Below, piece by piece: positions 7,117 through 14,579 of a stretch of 20,293 bases of DNA (position 1 is its first letter; every line of letters starts with the position of its first letter). Position numbers and translations under genes: made by a program. The notes under the pieces were generated by a model. That model had not been told where the DNA came from, ran no database searches, and saw only the letters and a program-made list of their open reading frames with translations. The DNA comes from Terriglobia bacterium (lineage in GTDB: Bacteria; Acidobacteriota; Terriglobia; UBA7540): assembly GCA_020072905.1 (NCBI GenBank), contig JAIQGB010000065.1, forward strand, positions 14,697 to 34,989, given 5' to 3'.

Positions 7117-8466
7117 CTAGGAACTCGCCAGTTGCCCTCCCTGGCGGTGAATTTTCCGGATGGCTGCGGCGATCTGATCCATGTCCCCTCGCGGCCCGAG
7201 CAGCATCGTCTGGAAGAACCACACGGCTTCTTCACAGAGCCGGTCGTTCTCGGGGCAGTGATTGCGCGCCTCGTAGGCAGCGACCTCGGGCGGCGAATAG
7301 ATGGCGCGGTAGGCGCGGGAATCAAGCGTGTTCTTGACGAACGGTTCCTTGTTGAGGGGCGCGTATCCGCCCGAGCAGGGAATCCCTTCCGCCTTCAGGG
7401 CTTCCAAAAAGCGGGCGCGCGGCAGATCCGCGAAGTGCCCCTTGTCGTAGCGGAACATGTAAAGGTGATAGGCGTTGCGCGTGCAGCCCTCGTAGGCGCG
7501 CGCGGGCGCAATGCCGGGGATTTCGCGAAGCAGCTGCGTCAGATACCGGGCATTCTCTTCGCGCCGGCGGGATTGCTCCTCGAGGCGGTCCATTTGCGCC
7601 AGGAGCAGCGCGGCCTGGAATTCCGTCATGCGGTGGTTGCAGCCGTTCCGCACATAATGGAAATCGTAGCTCGCGTCCCCGCGGCCGTTGGTGTGAAAGC
7701 TCTCGCAGGCGCGATAGAGGTTTTCGTCGTTGGTGAGAATCGCTCCACCTTCGCCGGAGTTGAGGTTCTTGGAGGCCTGGAAGCTGAAGCAGCCGAGCTC
7801 CCCGAGCGTGCTCAGCTTCCTGTTTCGCCATTCGCCCAGATGCGCCTGGCAGGCATCTTCCAGCACCGGGAGTCTGCGCTTCCGCGCGATGGCCAGGATT
7901 TTGTCCATGTCGGCGGGCGCGCCCCCCAGGTGGACCGGCAGAAGGCATTTCGTACGCGGCGTGATGGCCGCTTCGATTTTGTCTGCGTCGATCTGAAAAG
8001 TCTCCCGGTCGGTATCCACGAAGATGGGGAGCGCATGAACGAGGAACACTACGTTGACCGTCGCTACAAAGGTGTAGGGCGGCACAAGAACTTCGTCGCC
8101 CGGACCGATACCCAGGGCGTGGAGCGAGGTGAAGAGCGCCGTCGTTCCGCTCGCCGTCGCCAAACAGAACTTGGCCCCCAACCGCCCCGCCCAAGCTTCC
8201 TCGAAACGTTTGGCGTAGCTGCCGTCGAGGCGGCACCAGAGTCCTTTGTGGAGGACTTCCGACCAGGCCTTCTCATCGTTCTCAGCGATTTTGGGCCAGG
8301 AAGGAAAAGGCTCGGTGCGCACAGGGGCGCCTCCCAGGAGCGCCAACCTTCCCTGCTCAGGGGGTTGCGCCACCAGCGTCGGAACAGCGCCCGCATGCAG
8401 CTTGAGCGCGGCCGTGCCTGCCAACGCGGCACCGAGAAACTTGCGCCGTGACACGCGAGATCGCAT
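7117..8466 (-). CDS. DegT/DnrJ/EryC1/StrS-type PLP enzyme with Tat signal
   Basis: The family are PLP-dependent aminotransferases or dehydratases that act mostly on nucleotide-linked keto-sugars. I chose the ATG at 8466, which has GGGAGGAGG just upstream, over the ATG seven codons earlier. The product is 449 residues and begins MRSRVSRRKFLGAALAGTAA, a Tat leader. The fold type I core follows: 'ATASGTTAL' (phosphate contact), 'PPYTFVAT', the PLP-ring Asp D204 in 'LEDACQAHLG', and the internal-aldimine Lys K233 in 'FSFQASKNLNSGEGG'. The end has 'AYHLYMFRYD' and 'SGGYAPLNKEP', normal for sugar aminotransferases. Family members are usually cytoplasmic, so export is odd but seen in Acidobacteria and Planctomycetes. 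Neighbouring RidA and lyase genes suggest amino or imino metabolism outside the cytoplasm; the substrate is unknown. Confidence 0.88.
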   Translation of the reverse strand: MRSRVSRRKFLGAALAGTAALKLHAGAVPTLVAQPPEQGRLALLGGAPVRTEPFPSWPKIAENDEKAWSEVLHKGLWCRLDGSYAKRFEEAWAGRLGAKFCLATASGTTALFTSLHALGIGPGDEVLVPPYTFVATVNVVFLVHALPIFVDTDRETFQIDADKIEAAITPRTKCLLPVHLGGAPADMDKILAIARKRRLPVLEDACQAHLGEWRNRKLSTLGELGCFSFQASKNLNSGEGGAILTNDENLYRACESFHTNGRGDASYDFHYVRNGCNHRMTEFQAALLLAQMDRLEEQSRRREENARYLTQLLREIPGIAPARAYEGCTRNAYHLYMFRYDKGHFADLPRARFLEALKAEGIPCSGGYAPLNKEPFVKNTLDSRAYRAIYSPPEVAAYEARNHCPENDRLCEEAVWFFQTMLLGPRGDMDQIAAAIRKIHRQGGQLASS

Positions 8467-8519
8467 GGTTCCTCCTCCCTTCACCTCGTCTCGACAGAAG
8501 GGATGGACTTGCGGAAGGG

Positions 8520-8548
8520 AGACTACTGCCTTTTGGGGGTTGCTTCAA
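8520..8548 (-). promoter_or_regulatory. Candidate promoter of the DegT-like gene
   Basis: On the minus strand TTGAAG (8548-8543) is followed by a 17-nt spacer and TAGTCT (8525-8520). The boxes match the sigma70 consensus at four and three of six positions. A start near 8513 would give a leader of about 47 nt. Confidence 0.3.
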
Positions 8549-8760
8549 TCCCTGTCGAGGATCCGATTCCCCGGTTCGTTGCGAGCCATTCCCTTCAGGC
8601 CACCAAAGGACACGCGGATGCGCCCTGCACCCTCCCGGACTTCGCGCCAGGCCTCATTACCCTTTGTCCTCGCCCGCGATTGCACCGAATCAGTCTTTCG
8701 AATCCTCGAAGAGGCTCCGCGGGAAGGAATTTGCCTTTGAACTTCCTCCGTGTGCGAGAT

Positions 8761-8838
8761 ATGCTCCGCTTCCGCATCAGCCCGCAGGAGCGCTGGTGGA
8801 CGTTTGACGGTTTCGGCGTCAATTTCAACGGGGCCTAG
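8761..8838 (+). pseudogene. Possible N-terminal stub of a glycoside hydrolase
   Basis: A 25-residue frame beginning at ATG 8761 ends 'RWWTFDGFGVNFNGA' and then TAG. The DGFGVNFNGA pattern resembles the first barrel strand of secreted O-glycosyl hydrolases related to GH30. The TAG is followed directly by the ribosome binding site of the next gene, so nothing of a catalytic domain remains. It may be a deletion scar or a chance resemblance. The rest of the 387-base gap between the DegT-like and SDR genes shows only the candidate promoter at 8520-8548. Confidence 0.25.
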
Positions 8839-8853
8839 CGCCAGGAGGAAAAC

Positions 8854-9663
8854 ATGGACTTCACAGGAAAGGTCGCTGTCGTCACGGGCGGAGGCGCCGG
8901 AATTGGGCAGGCGACGGCGCGTGAATTCGCCGCACGCCACGCCGCCGTGGCGGTTGTAGACCGCGATGCCAAAACCGGCCAGGGGACCGCGGCGGAGATT
9001 CGCGGAAAGGGCGGCACGGCCGAGTTCTTCCCTCTGGACATCAGTAAGCCCGACCAAGTGGCGCGGACCATTCCGCAAATCGTCGCCCGCCTCGGCGGGA
9101 TCGACATCCTCGTGAACAACGCCGGCATTCAGCGCTACGGAACCGTGACTTCCACGTCGGAGGAAGTCTGGGACGAAGTAATGAACGTCAACCTGAAGGG
9201 CGCGTTTCTGATGTCGAAACACGCCATCCCGGAGATGCTGAAGCGTGGCGGCGGCGCCATCGTGATGACGGGCTCCGTGCAGAGCCGAGGCGCGCTCGCC
9301 AACTCCGTAGCCTACGTCACCAGCAAGCACGCTTTGCTCGGACTTATCCGGGCCATGGCCCTCGATCATGCCAGGGAGAACATCCGCGTCAACTGCGTCT
9401 GTCCGGGGGCCATCGACACGCCCATGTTGCGCTGGTCGGCGTCGCTCCAACCCCATCCCGACGAAGTGCTCGCGGCCTGCGACCGCCTGCACCCCGTTGG
9501 CCGGATGGGCCAGGCCGAAGAGGTGGCGCACGTCATCGTCTTTCTGGCTAGCGATCTTGCCTCCTTCATTACCGGGGAATCCGTGGCGGTGGACGGCGGC
9601 CTGCTGATCGCTATCGGCGGAACCTCCTTCCAGGAGTCCGGTACAGGATCGAGCAAACGATAG
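8854..9663 (+). CDS. SDR-family NAD(P)-dependent oxidoreductase
   Basis: This is a classical short-chain dehydrogenase, 269 residues. The ATG follows CCAGGAGGAAAAC, an excellent ribosome binding site. The cofactor motif is 'TGGGAGIG' (residues 11-18); 'VVDRD' with Asp36 at the end of beta 2 favours NAD+ over NADP+. 'NNAG' is at 88-91. The catalytic set is N113 in 'MNVNLKG', S141 in 'TGSVQS', and Y154/K158 in 'YVTSK'. 'PGAIDTPM' (184-191) and 'VDGG' near the end are standard. No signal peptide, so it is cytoplasmic. Substrate is probably a sugar acid or other polyol, as for many acidobacterial SDRs of this shape, but this cannot be read directly. It is divergent from the DegT-like gene and has no obvious operon partner; the suf promoter begins about 100 bases downstream. 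Confidence 0.92.
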   Translation: MDFTGKVAVVTGGGAGIGQATAREFAARHAAVAVVDRDAKTGQGTAAEIRGKGGTAEFFPLDISKPDQVARTIPQIVARLGGIDILVNNAGIQRYGTVTSTSEEVWDEVMNVNLKGAFLMSKHAIPEMLKRGGGAIVMTGSVQSRGALANSVAYVTSKHALLGLIRAMALDHARENIRVNCVCPGAIDTPMLRWSASLQPHPDEVLAACDRLHPVGRMGQAEEVAHVIVFLASDLASFITGESVAVDGGLLIAIGGTSFQESGTGSSKR

Positions 9664-9769
9664 TCTCGGTCAATTCTGGAGGAAGCCGTCAGGGCTTACT
9701 GCCATTTGACATTCCTCAGAAGACTTCCTCCCCAGGCGGCTTCTCCTTTCCAAGCCTCCTGAATTCATC

Positions 9770-9798
9770 TTGACACTTTGGTATAGATTGGCTAAACT
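9770..9798 (+). promoter_or_regulatory. Sigma70-type promoter of the suf operon
   Basis: A perfect TTGACA (9770-9775), an optimal 17-nt spacer and TAAACT (9793-9798, four of six) predict a start near 9805. No other plausible promoter lies before sufB. An Rrf2-type operator would be expected to overlap these boxes, but I see no convincing dyad here. The preceding bases 9664-9769 hold an imperfect long-range stem (GGAGGAAG 9678-9685 with CTTCCTCC 9724-9731), without a U tail. Confidence 0.7.
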
Positions 9799-9801
9799 GT
9801 T

Positions 9802-9882
9802 GGCGTAGCGCAGAGCCCCGGGTTATTCGCCGCAATCCCCTGACGAACCATGGGGGTTGCACCGCTGTAAGGAGGATCGTCA
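9802..9882 (+). promoter_or_regulatory. Structured 5' leader of sufB, possible cis-regulatory RNA
   Basis: The predicted leader of about 78 nt contains GCAATCCCC (9832-9840) and GGGGGTTGC (9852-9860), a 9-bp stem (one T-G pair) closing an 11-nt loop. It ends 10 nt before the Shine-Dalgarno AAGGAGGA. A second helix, GGCG (9802-9805) with CGCC (9828-9831), can form just upstream, and CCCC at 9816-9819 could pair with the same G run, giving a switchable alternative. It does not match any riboswitch class that I can recall. Confidence 0.4.
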
Positions 9883-11330
<1,448 letters not shown>

Positions 11331-11331
<1 letters not shown>

Positions 11332-11362
11332 TTTTGGATTTTCGATTTTGGATTTCGGATTG
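11331..11362. repeat. AT-rich short tandem repeat after sufB
   Basis: Beginning at the sufB stop are imperfect copies of GATTTTGGATTTTC, a 13-14 base unit repeated about two and a half times. Such AT-rich runs are frequent in intergenic DNA of Acidobacteria and contrast with the GC-rich genes on each side. No promoter or coding role is apparent. Confidence 0.55.
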
Positions 11363-11378
11363 AACACGATCGGGGTGG

Positions 11379-11405
11379 CGCAGACATCGCCCTTTGATGT
11401 CTGCG
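11379..11405. repeat. Perfect 10-bp inverted repeat between sufB and the inserted pair
   Basis: CGCAGACATC (11379-11388) and GATGTCTGCG (11396-11405) are perfectly complementary around a 7-nt loop. The right arm plus AAA (GATGTCTGCGAAA) recurs at 11913-11925 past the two small genes. There is no U tail on the plus strand, so this is more likely a REP-like element than a strong terminator, though it could attenuate the operon or protect the sufB 3' end. Confidence 0.6.
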
Positions 11406-11434
11406 AAATTTAATCATGAAGGCTGACGCTTGGC

Positions 11435-11680
11435 GTGAAGACAACGGAGTATTTCAAATCAGTCCGAAACAGGATTGATCGGAAGATGATTTTGGAAGAA
11501 TGGATCGAGCGTGTAATTGCCAGGCCGGTTTCGGAAGCTGTTCAGCGGGACGGCAGAATTAGAAGATGGGGCTACGTGCCCGAATACGAAAACAGGGTCC
11601 TGCGGGTCATTTTATTGGCGGACGGCGAAACAGTTCATAACGCGTTTTTTGACCGCTCGTTCACCAGGGTGAGGAAATGA
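11435..11680 (+). CDS. Small protein paired with a DUF2283 gene
   Basis: The GTG start gives 81 residues, MKTTEYFKSVRNRIDRKMIL onward; the frame has no better start. It has an N-terminal helix, 'EWIERVIARP', and then a beta-rich half, 'GRIRRWGYVPEY', 'VLRVILLADGETVHNAFFDR'. Similar small proteins are typically encoded directly ahead of DUF2283 genes in Cyanobacteria and Acidobacteria; by shape they resemble small RelE/DUF4258-like proteins, but I cannot show any nuclease activity. The stop overlaps the next start by four bases (ATGA), so the two are translationally coupled. The pair looks like a toxin-antitoxin-style module, which is inference only. Confidence 0.6.
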   Translation: MKTTEYFKSVRNRIDRKMILEEWIERVIARPVSEAVQRDGRIRRWGYVPEYENRVLRVILLADGETVHNAFFDRSFTRVRK

Positions 11681-11889
11681 AAATTCAATACTTCGAAGAT
11701 ACCGACACACTCTACTTGGTCTTCAAAGAATCCGAGATTGCGGAAACCAAGGATTTAGATGAGGACACTTTGGTGGAATTTGACGCTCGCGGAAATCTGG
11801 TCAGCATGACCATCGAGCATGCACGGGAGCGCACGGACGTGGGAGATTTTTCCTTTCGCCGAGTCCCTGCCATGAAGCCCGTGGCGTGA
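11677..11889 (+). CDS. DUF2283 family protein
   Basis: The 70-residue product reads MKIQYFEDTDTLYLVFKESE then 'EDTLVEFDARGNLVSMTIEHA', the canonical DUF2283 pattern: a 'Y....D.LY' strand pair, an acidic 'vD.d..Gn' turn and a helix. The function of the family is not established. The ATG overlaps the stop of the upstream gene, and GTGAGGAAATG offers a GAGG ribosome binding site. The insertion of this pair between sufB and sufC separates genes that are normally adjacent. Its lower GC and AT-rich flanks fit later arrival. Confidence 0.75.
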   Translation: MKIQYFEDTDTLYLVFKESEIAETKDLDEDTLVEFDARGNLVSMTIEHARERTDVGDFSFRRVPAMKPVA

Positions 11890-11912
11890 CGGAGCACGAG
11901 CTATCGTTGTTC

Positions 11913-12015
11913 GATGTCTGCGAAACTGAGACAAGCATACGCGGTTTGCAAGTTTCGAATTCTTAGTTTCAAGTTTCTATAGGCTGATCGCTGAAAGCTG
12001 AGGGCTAATTAACGA
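11913..12015. repeat. Repeat-rich gap before sufC
   Basis: It begins with GATGTCTGCGAAA (11913-11925), a direct copy of 11396-11408 from the other side of the two small genes. CAAGTTTC occurs twice (11949-11956 and 11970-11977). 'GCTGATCGCTGAAAGCTGA' follows, a further short-repeat tract. No Shine-Dalgarno is visible before the sufC ATG at 12016. No coding sequence is visible. Confidence 0.5.
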
Positions 12016-12780
12016 ATGCTAAGGATCAAGAACCTACAAGCGAAGGTCGCCGGGAAAGAGATTCTGCGTGGGATCGACCTCAGCGTGAACGTGGGCGAGG
12101 TGCACGCCATCATGGGGCCGAACGGCTCGGGCAAGTCGACGCTCGCCCAGGTGCTCGCCGGACGCGACCTCTACGAAGTGACCGGCGGTGAAGTCACTTA
12201 CGACGGCCAAAACCTTCTCGCCCTGTCGCCCGAGGATCGCGCACGCGCGGGCATTTTCATGGCGTTTCAATACCCCGTAGAGATCCCGGGCGTGAGCAAC
12301 ATGTATTTCCTGCGCTCGGCGCTGAACGCCATCCGCAGGAACCGCGGCTTGGAGGAACTGGACGCCATCGATTTTCTGGCGCTGGCGCGCGAGAAGATGA
12401 AAGGGCTCGAGGTGGAAGAGGGCCTGATGGTGCGCCCTGTCAACGAAGGTTTTTCGGGCGGCGAGAAGAAGCGTAACGAGATTTTCCAGATGTCGATCCT
12501 GGAGCCTCGCCTGGCGATTCTGGATGAGACCGATTCCGGCCTCGACATCGACGCCCTGAAGATTGTGGCGAACGGCGTGAATGCGCTGCGCAGCCCCGAG
12601 CGCGCCATCATTGTGGTGACGCATTACCAGAGGCTGCTCAACTACATCGTGCCGGACTTCGTCCACGTCCTGTCGGGCGGGCGCATCGTGAAGTCGGGCG
12701 GCAAGGAGTTGGCGCTCGAACTCGAGCACAGGGGCTACGGGTGGCTGGAAGATGCCGTGGCGGCGGGACAGTCGGCGTAG
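12016..12780 (+). CDS. sufC: Fe-S assembly ATPase SufC
   Basis: SufC is the ABC-type ATPase that drives conformational change of SufB and SufD during cluster assembly; it is not a transporter component. The 254 residues show Walker A 'GPNGSGKST' (34-42), 'GIFMAFQYPVEIPGVSNMYF' (the SufC-specific Q-loop region), the ABC signature 'FSGGEKKRNE', Walker B with catalytic Glu in 'LAILDETDSGLD' and switch His in 'VVTHYQRLL'. 'ETDSGLD' and 'GEKKRNE' distinguish SufC from transporter ATPases. The ATG is not preceded by a clear Shine-Dalgarno, perhaps because the repeats upstream displaced it, so translation may rely on weak initiation. The frame ends 82 bases before sufD. Confidence 0.97.
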   Translation: MLRIKNLQAKVAGKEILRGIDLSVNVGEVHAIMGPNGSGKSTLAQVLAGRDLYEVTGGEVTYDGQNLLALSPEDRARAGIFMAFQYPVEIPGVSNMYFLRSALNAIRRNRGLEELDAIDFLALAREKMKGLEVEEGLMVRPVNEGFSGGEKKRNEIFQMSILEPRLAILDETDSGLDIDALKIVANGVNALRSPERAIIVVTHYQRLLNYIVPDFVHVLSGGRIVKSGGKELALELEHRGYGWLEDAVAAGQSA

Positions 12781-12790
12781 GGCTAGTGAC

Positions 12791-12845
12791 TGTACCGGCG
12801 GTCTATGACCGTCGATTCCGACGGCGCGCACAGAGCGCCGCTACA
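12791..12845. repeat. Dispersed-type palindromic repeat between sufC and sufD
   Basis: Outer arms TGTACCGGCG (12791-12800) and CGCCGCTACA (12836-12845) pair with one mismatch. Inside, GGCGGTC (12797-12803) pairs with GACCGTC (12807-12813), or CGTCG (12810-12814) pairs with CGACG (12819-12823). The element fills most of the gap and looks like the 'GGCGGTCTATGACCGCCG' type repeats found between acidobacterial genes. It is transcribed within the operon. Confidence 0.55.
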
Positions 12846-12862
12846 AAAGGGTTTTCCCATCA

Positions 12863-14200
12863 ATGACCGCGGTTAAAGAACAGCAGGACGCTTACTTCTC
12901 GACGTTTCAGGCCCGCGAGAGGTTTCTGTCGGACCCGTCGTGGCTCGGCGAGATTCGCCGCGCGGCGATGGAGCGCTTTGCGGAGCTCGGCTTCCCCACC
13001 ACCCGCCAGGAAGAATGGCGATTCACCAACGTCGCGCCCATCGCCAGAGTTCCCTTTGAGCTTGCCCAGGCCCCCAAGGATGGGGCCCCGCTCGCCAAGC
13101 TGCGCGAGCTTCCGATGGCCGACCTCGGCTGCGACCGTCTGGTGTTCGTCAACGGGCGGTTCAGCCCTGAACTTACTCGGCTCGGCGATTCCAGCCAAGG
13201 CGTCAAAGTCTGTAACCTTTCGGAAGCTCTGGCCGCGGGCACGCCTTCTATTGAGGAACACCTCGCCCGCCACGCGCGTTTTGACGATCACGCTTTCATC
13301 GCCCTCAACACGGCATTCGTCCAGGACGGAGCTTACGTGGAGATTCCCAGAGGCTTGGTCCTCGAGAAGCCGATCTACCTGCTGCATGTCACGGCGGCCA
13401 ACGGCAGGCCAGGCGTCACCCATCCGCGCAATCTCGTCATCGCCGGCCCGGAAAGCCAGGCCACGATCATCGAGGGATATGTGGCCCTGGACGACGGAGC
13501 ATACTTCACCAATGCGGTGAGCGAAGTCGTGGTGGGCGATAACGCCGTGACTCACTACTGCCGGCTCCAAAATGAATCGGAGCAGGCTTTCCACTTCGGC
13601 GCGCTGAACGTACGCTTGGGGCGCGACGCGAATGCCACAACCTATTCGCTGGGTCTGGGCGCAGCGCTGGCCCGCCAAGAGGTTGCCGTGACGCTCGATG
13701 GCGAAGGCTCCGAGTGCCAGCTGAACGGCCTTTATGTCGTCAGTGGCCGCCAGCACATCGACAATTACACGACACTCGACCACGCCCAGCCCCACACCGC
13801 GAGCCGGGAATTCTACAAGGGCGTCTTGGACGAGAAATCTTCCGGCGTTTTCCACGGGCGCATCATCGTTCGTCCGGGCGCGCAGAAAACCGACGCCAAG
13901 CAGAGCAACAAGAACCTCTTGCTCTCCGACGACGCGACGATCAACACCAAGCCGCAACTCGAGATTTACGCGGACGACGTCAAGTGCACGCACGGCGCCA
14001 CGATCGGCCAGATCGACCCGGAAGCGGTGTTCTATCTGCGTTCCCGCGCCATCGGCAAGGATGAGGCTCGGCGGATGCTGACGTACGCTTTTGCCAACGA
14101 CATCATCGGCCGCATCAAGTACGAGCCACTCGCCAGCCGGCTCGGGGACGCGGTCTTCGCGCGGCTGGGCATCGGCCCCGGAAAACAGGAGCCGCAATGA
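12863..14200 (+). CDS. sufD: Fe-S assembly protein SufD
   Basis: SufD is a paralogue of SufB that forms the heterodimer with it and assists iron entry. The 445 residues fit the family. The variable helical N-terminus includes 'FPTTRQEEWRFTNVAPI', the conserved SufD entry motif. The beta-helix core has 'DDHAFIALNTAFVQDGAYVEIP', and the C-terminal block 'FHGRIIVRPGAQKTDAKQSN' is followed by 'NLLLSDDATINTKPQLEIYA', 'DDVKCTHGATIGQ' and 'YLRSRAIGKDEARRML'. The latter contains the Cys/His pair (equivalent to E. coli His360 region) used in cluster formation. No Shine-Dalgarno is obvious before the ATG; the palindromic repeat ends 17 bases upstream. Its last codons overlap the ATG of the next small gene. 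Confidence 0.95.
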   Translation: MTAVKEQQDAYFSTFQARERFLSDPSWLGEIRRAAMERFAELGFPTTRQEEWRFTNVAPIARVPFELAQAPKDGAPLAKLRELPMADLGCDRLVFVNGRFSPELTRLGDSSQGVKVCNLSEALAAGTPSIEEHLARHARFDDHAFIALNTAFVQDGAYVEIPRGLVLEKPIYLLHVTAANGRPGVTHPRNLVIAGPESQATIIEGYVALDDGAYFTNAVSEVVVGDNAVTHYCRLQNESEQAFHFGALNVRLGRDANATTYSLGLGAALARQEVAVTLDGEGSECQLNGLYVVSGRQHIDNYTTLDHAQPHTASREFYKGVLDEKSSGVFHGRIIVRPGAQKTDAKQSNKNLLLSDDATINTKPQLEIYADDVKCTHGATIGQIDPEAVFYLRSRAIGKDEARRMLTYAFANDIIGRIKYEPLASRLGDAVFARLGIGPGKQEPQ

Positions 14201-14526
14201 CTCTTGAAGAAGTGGATGTCGCGATCAAGAAGATTGTGGACGTACAGGTTGTCCAGGGAGAATTACTGAACCGGCTGGAAAACGCCGTCGAACAGAACAC
14301 GGTGGCGATTGGCCACAACAGCGAGGCGATTGGCCATATCGGGGAGGCGGTTGCCCGTATCAGTGAGGCAACTGCCCACATCGGTGACGCGACGGCGCGT
14401 AATACGGACGCTATCACTCATCTGGCCGACGCCATGCAGGTCATGCAAGCGACCATGCAGCGTCTGTTCGAGCAGATGGACCGCTTCCTCCGCGGCCTGG
14501 AAGGCGACGGGCACCGCGGCACCTGA
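14197..14526 (+). CDS. Heptad-repeat coiled-coil protein within suf operon
   Basis: The 109-residue protein starts at an ATGA overlap with the sufD stop, with AGGAG upstream, so it is translationally coupled to sufD. Residues 37-85 are seven consecutive seven-residue units, 'AIGHNSE', 'AIGHIGE', 'AVARISE', 'ATAHIGD', 'ATARNTD', 'AITHLAD', 'AMQVMQA', with Ala and I/V/T/M/L at alternating core positions; an ideal parallel coiled coil of at least 50 residues is expected. The N-terminal part ('EEVDVAIKKIVDVQVVQGEL') and the C-terminal part ('MQRLFEQMDRFLRGLEG') are also helical and continue the pattern. There is no signal peptide or Cys. I do not recognise a family for it in suf operons. It resembles tail-fibre or 'methyl-accepting'-like hydrophilic helices only in pattern. 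Confidence 0.75.
   Translation: MTLEEVDVAIKKIVDVQVVQGELLNRLENAVEQNTVAIGHNSEAIGHIGEAVARISEATAHIGDATARNTDAITHLADAMQVMQATMQRLFEQMDRFLRGLEGDGHRGT
14305..14451 (+). repeat. Seven 21-base coding repeats
   Basis: Units begin at 14305, 14326, 14347, 14368, 14389, 14410 and 14431. The first two, GCGATTGGCCACAACAGCGAG and the next copy, are near identical, and later ones diverge. Each encodes one heptad of the coiled coil. The gradient in similarity suggests growth by slippage or unequal exchange followed by divergence, with the 5' copies the most recent. Confidence 0.75.
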
Positions 14527-14579
14527 CGAATCCTGGGAAGAGTCCGCCGTTTAGTCGCGGATTTGGCAAGGGAGCTAAG

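Noticed and set aside
8545..9531. 328-codon minus-strand open frame
   Set aside because: It is the complement of the SDR gene plus the gap; the SDR catalytic residues and ribosome binding site support the plus strand.
9678..9731. GGAGGAAG/CTTCCTCC long-range stem as a terminator of the SDR gene
   Set aside because: The loop is about 38 nt and no U tail follows; it overlaps ordinary intergenic sequence just ahead of the suf promoter.
9770..9860. Operator for the Rrf2 regulator at the suf promoter
   Set aside because: I found no clear dyad overlapping the -35/-10 region; a guess would not be supported by the sequence alone.
12860..14197. Long minus-strand open frame of 445 codons opposite sufD
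   Set aside because: It mirrors sufD nearly base for base, which high GC and codon bias create by chance; the sequence has no recognisable domain and sufD is conserved.
14305..14451. 21-base tandem repeats as a CRISPR array
   Set aside because: There are no spacers and the repeats are contiguous and in frame; they encode heptads of the coiled-coil protein.
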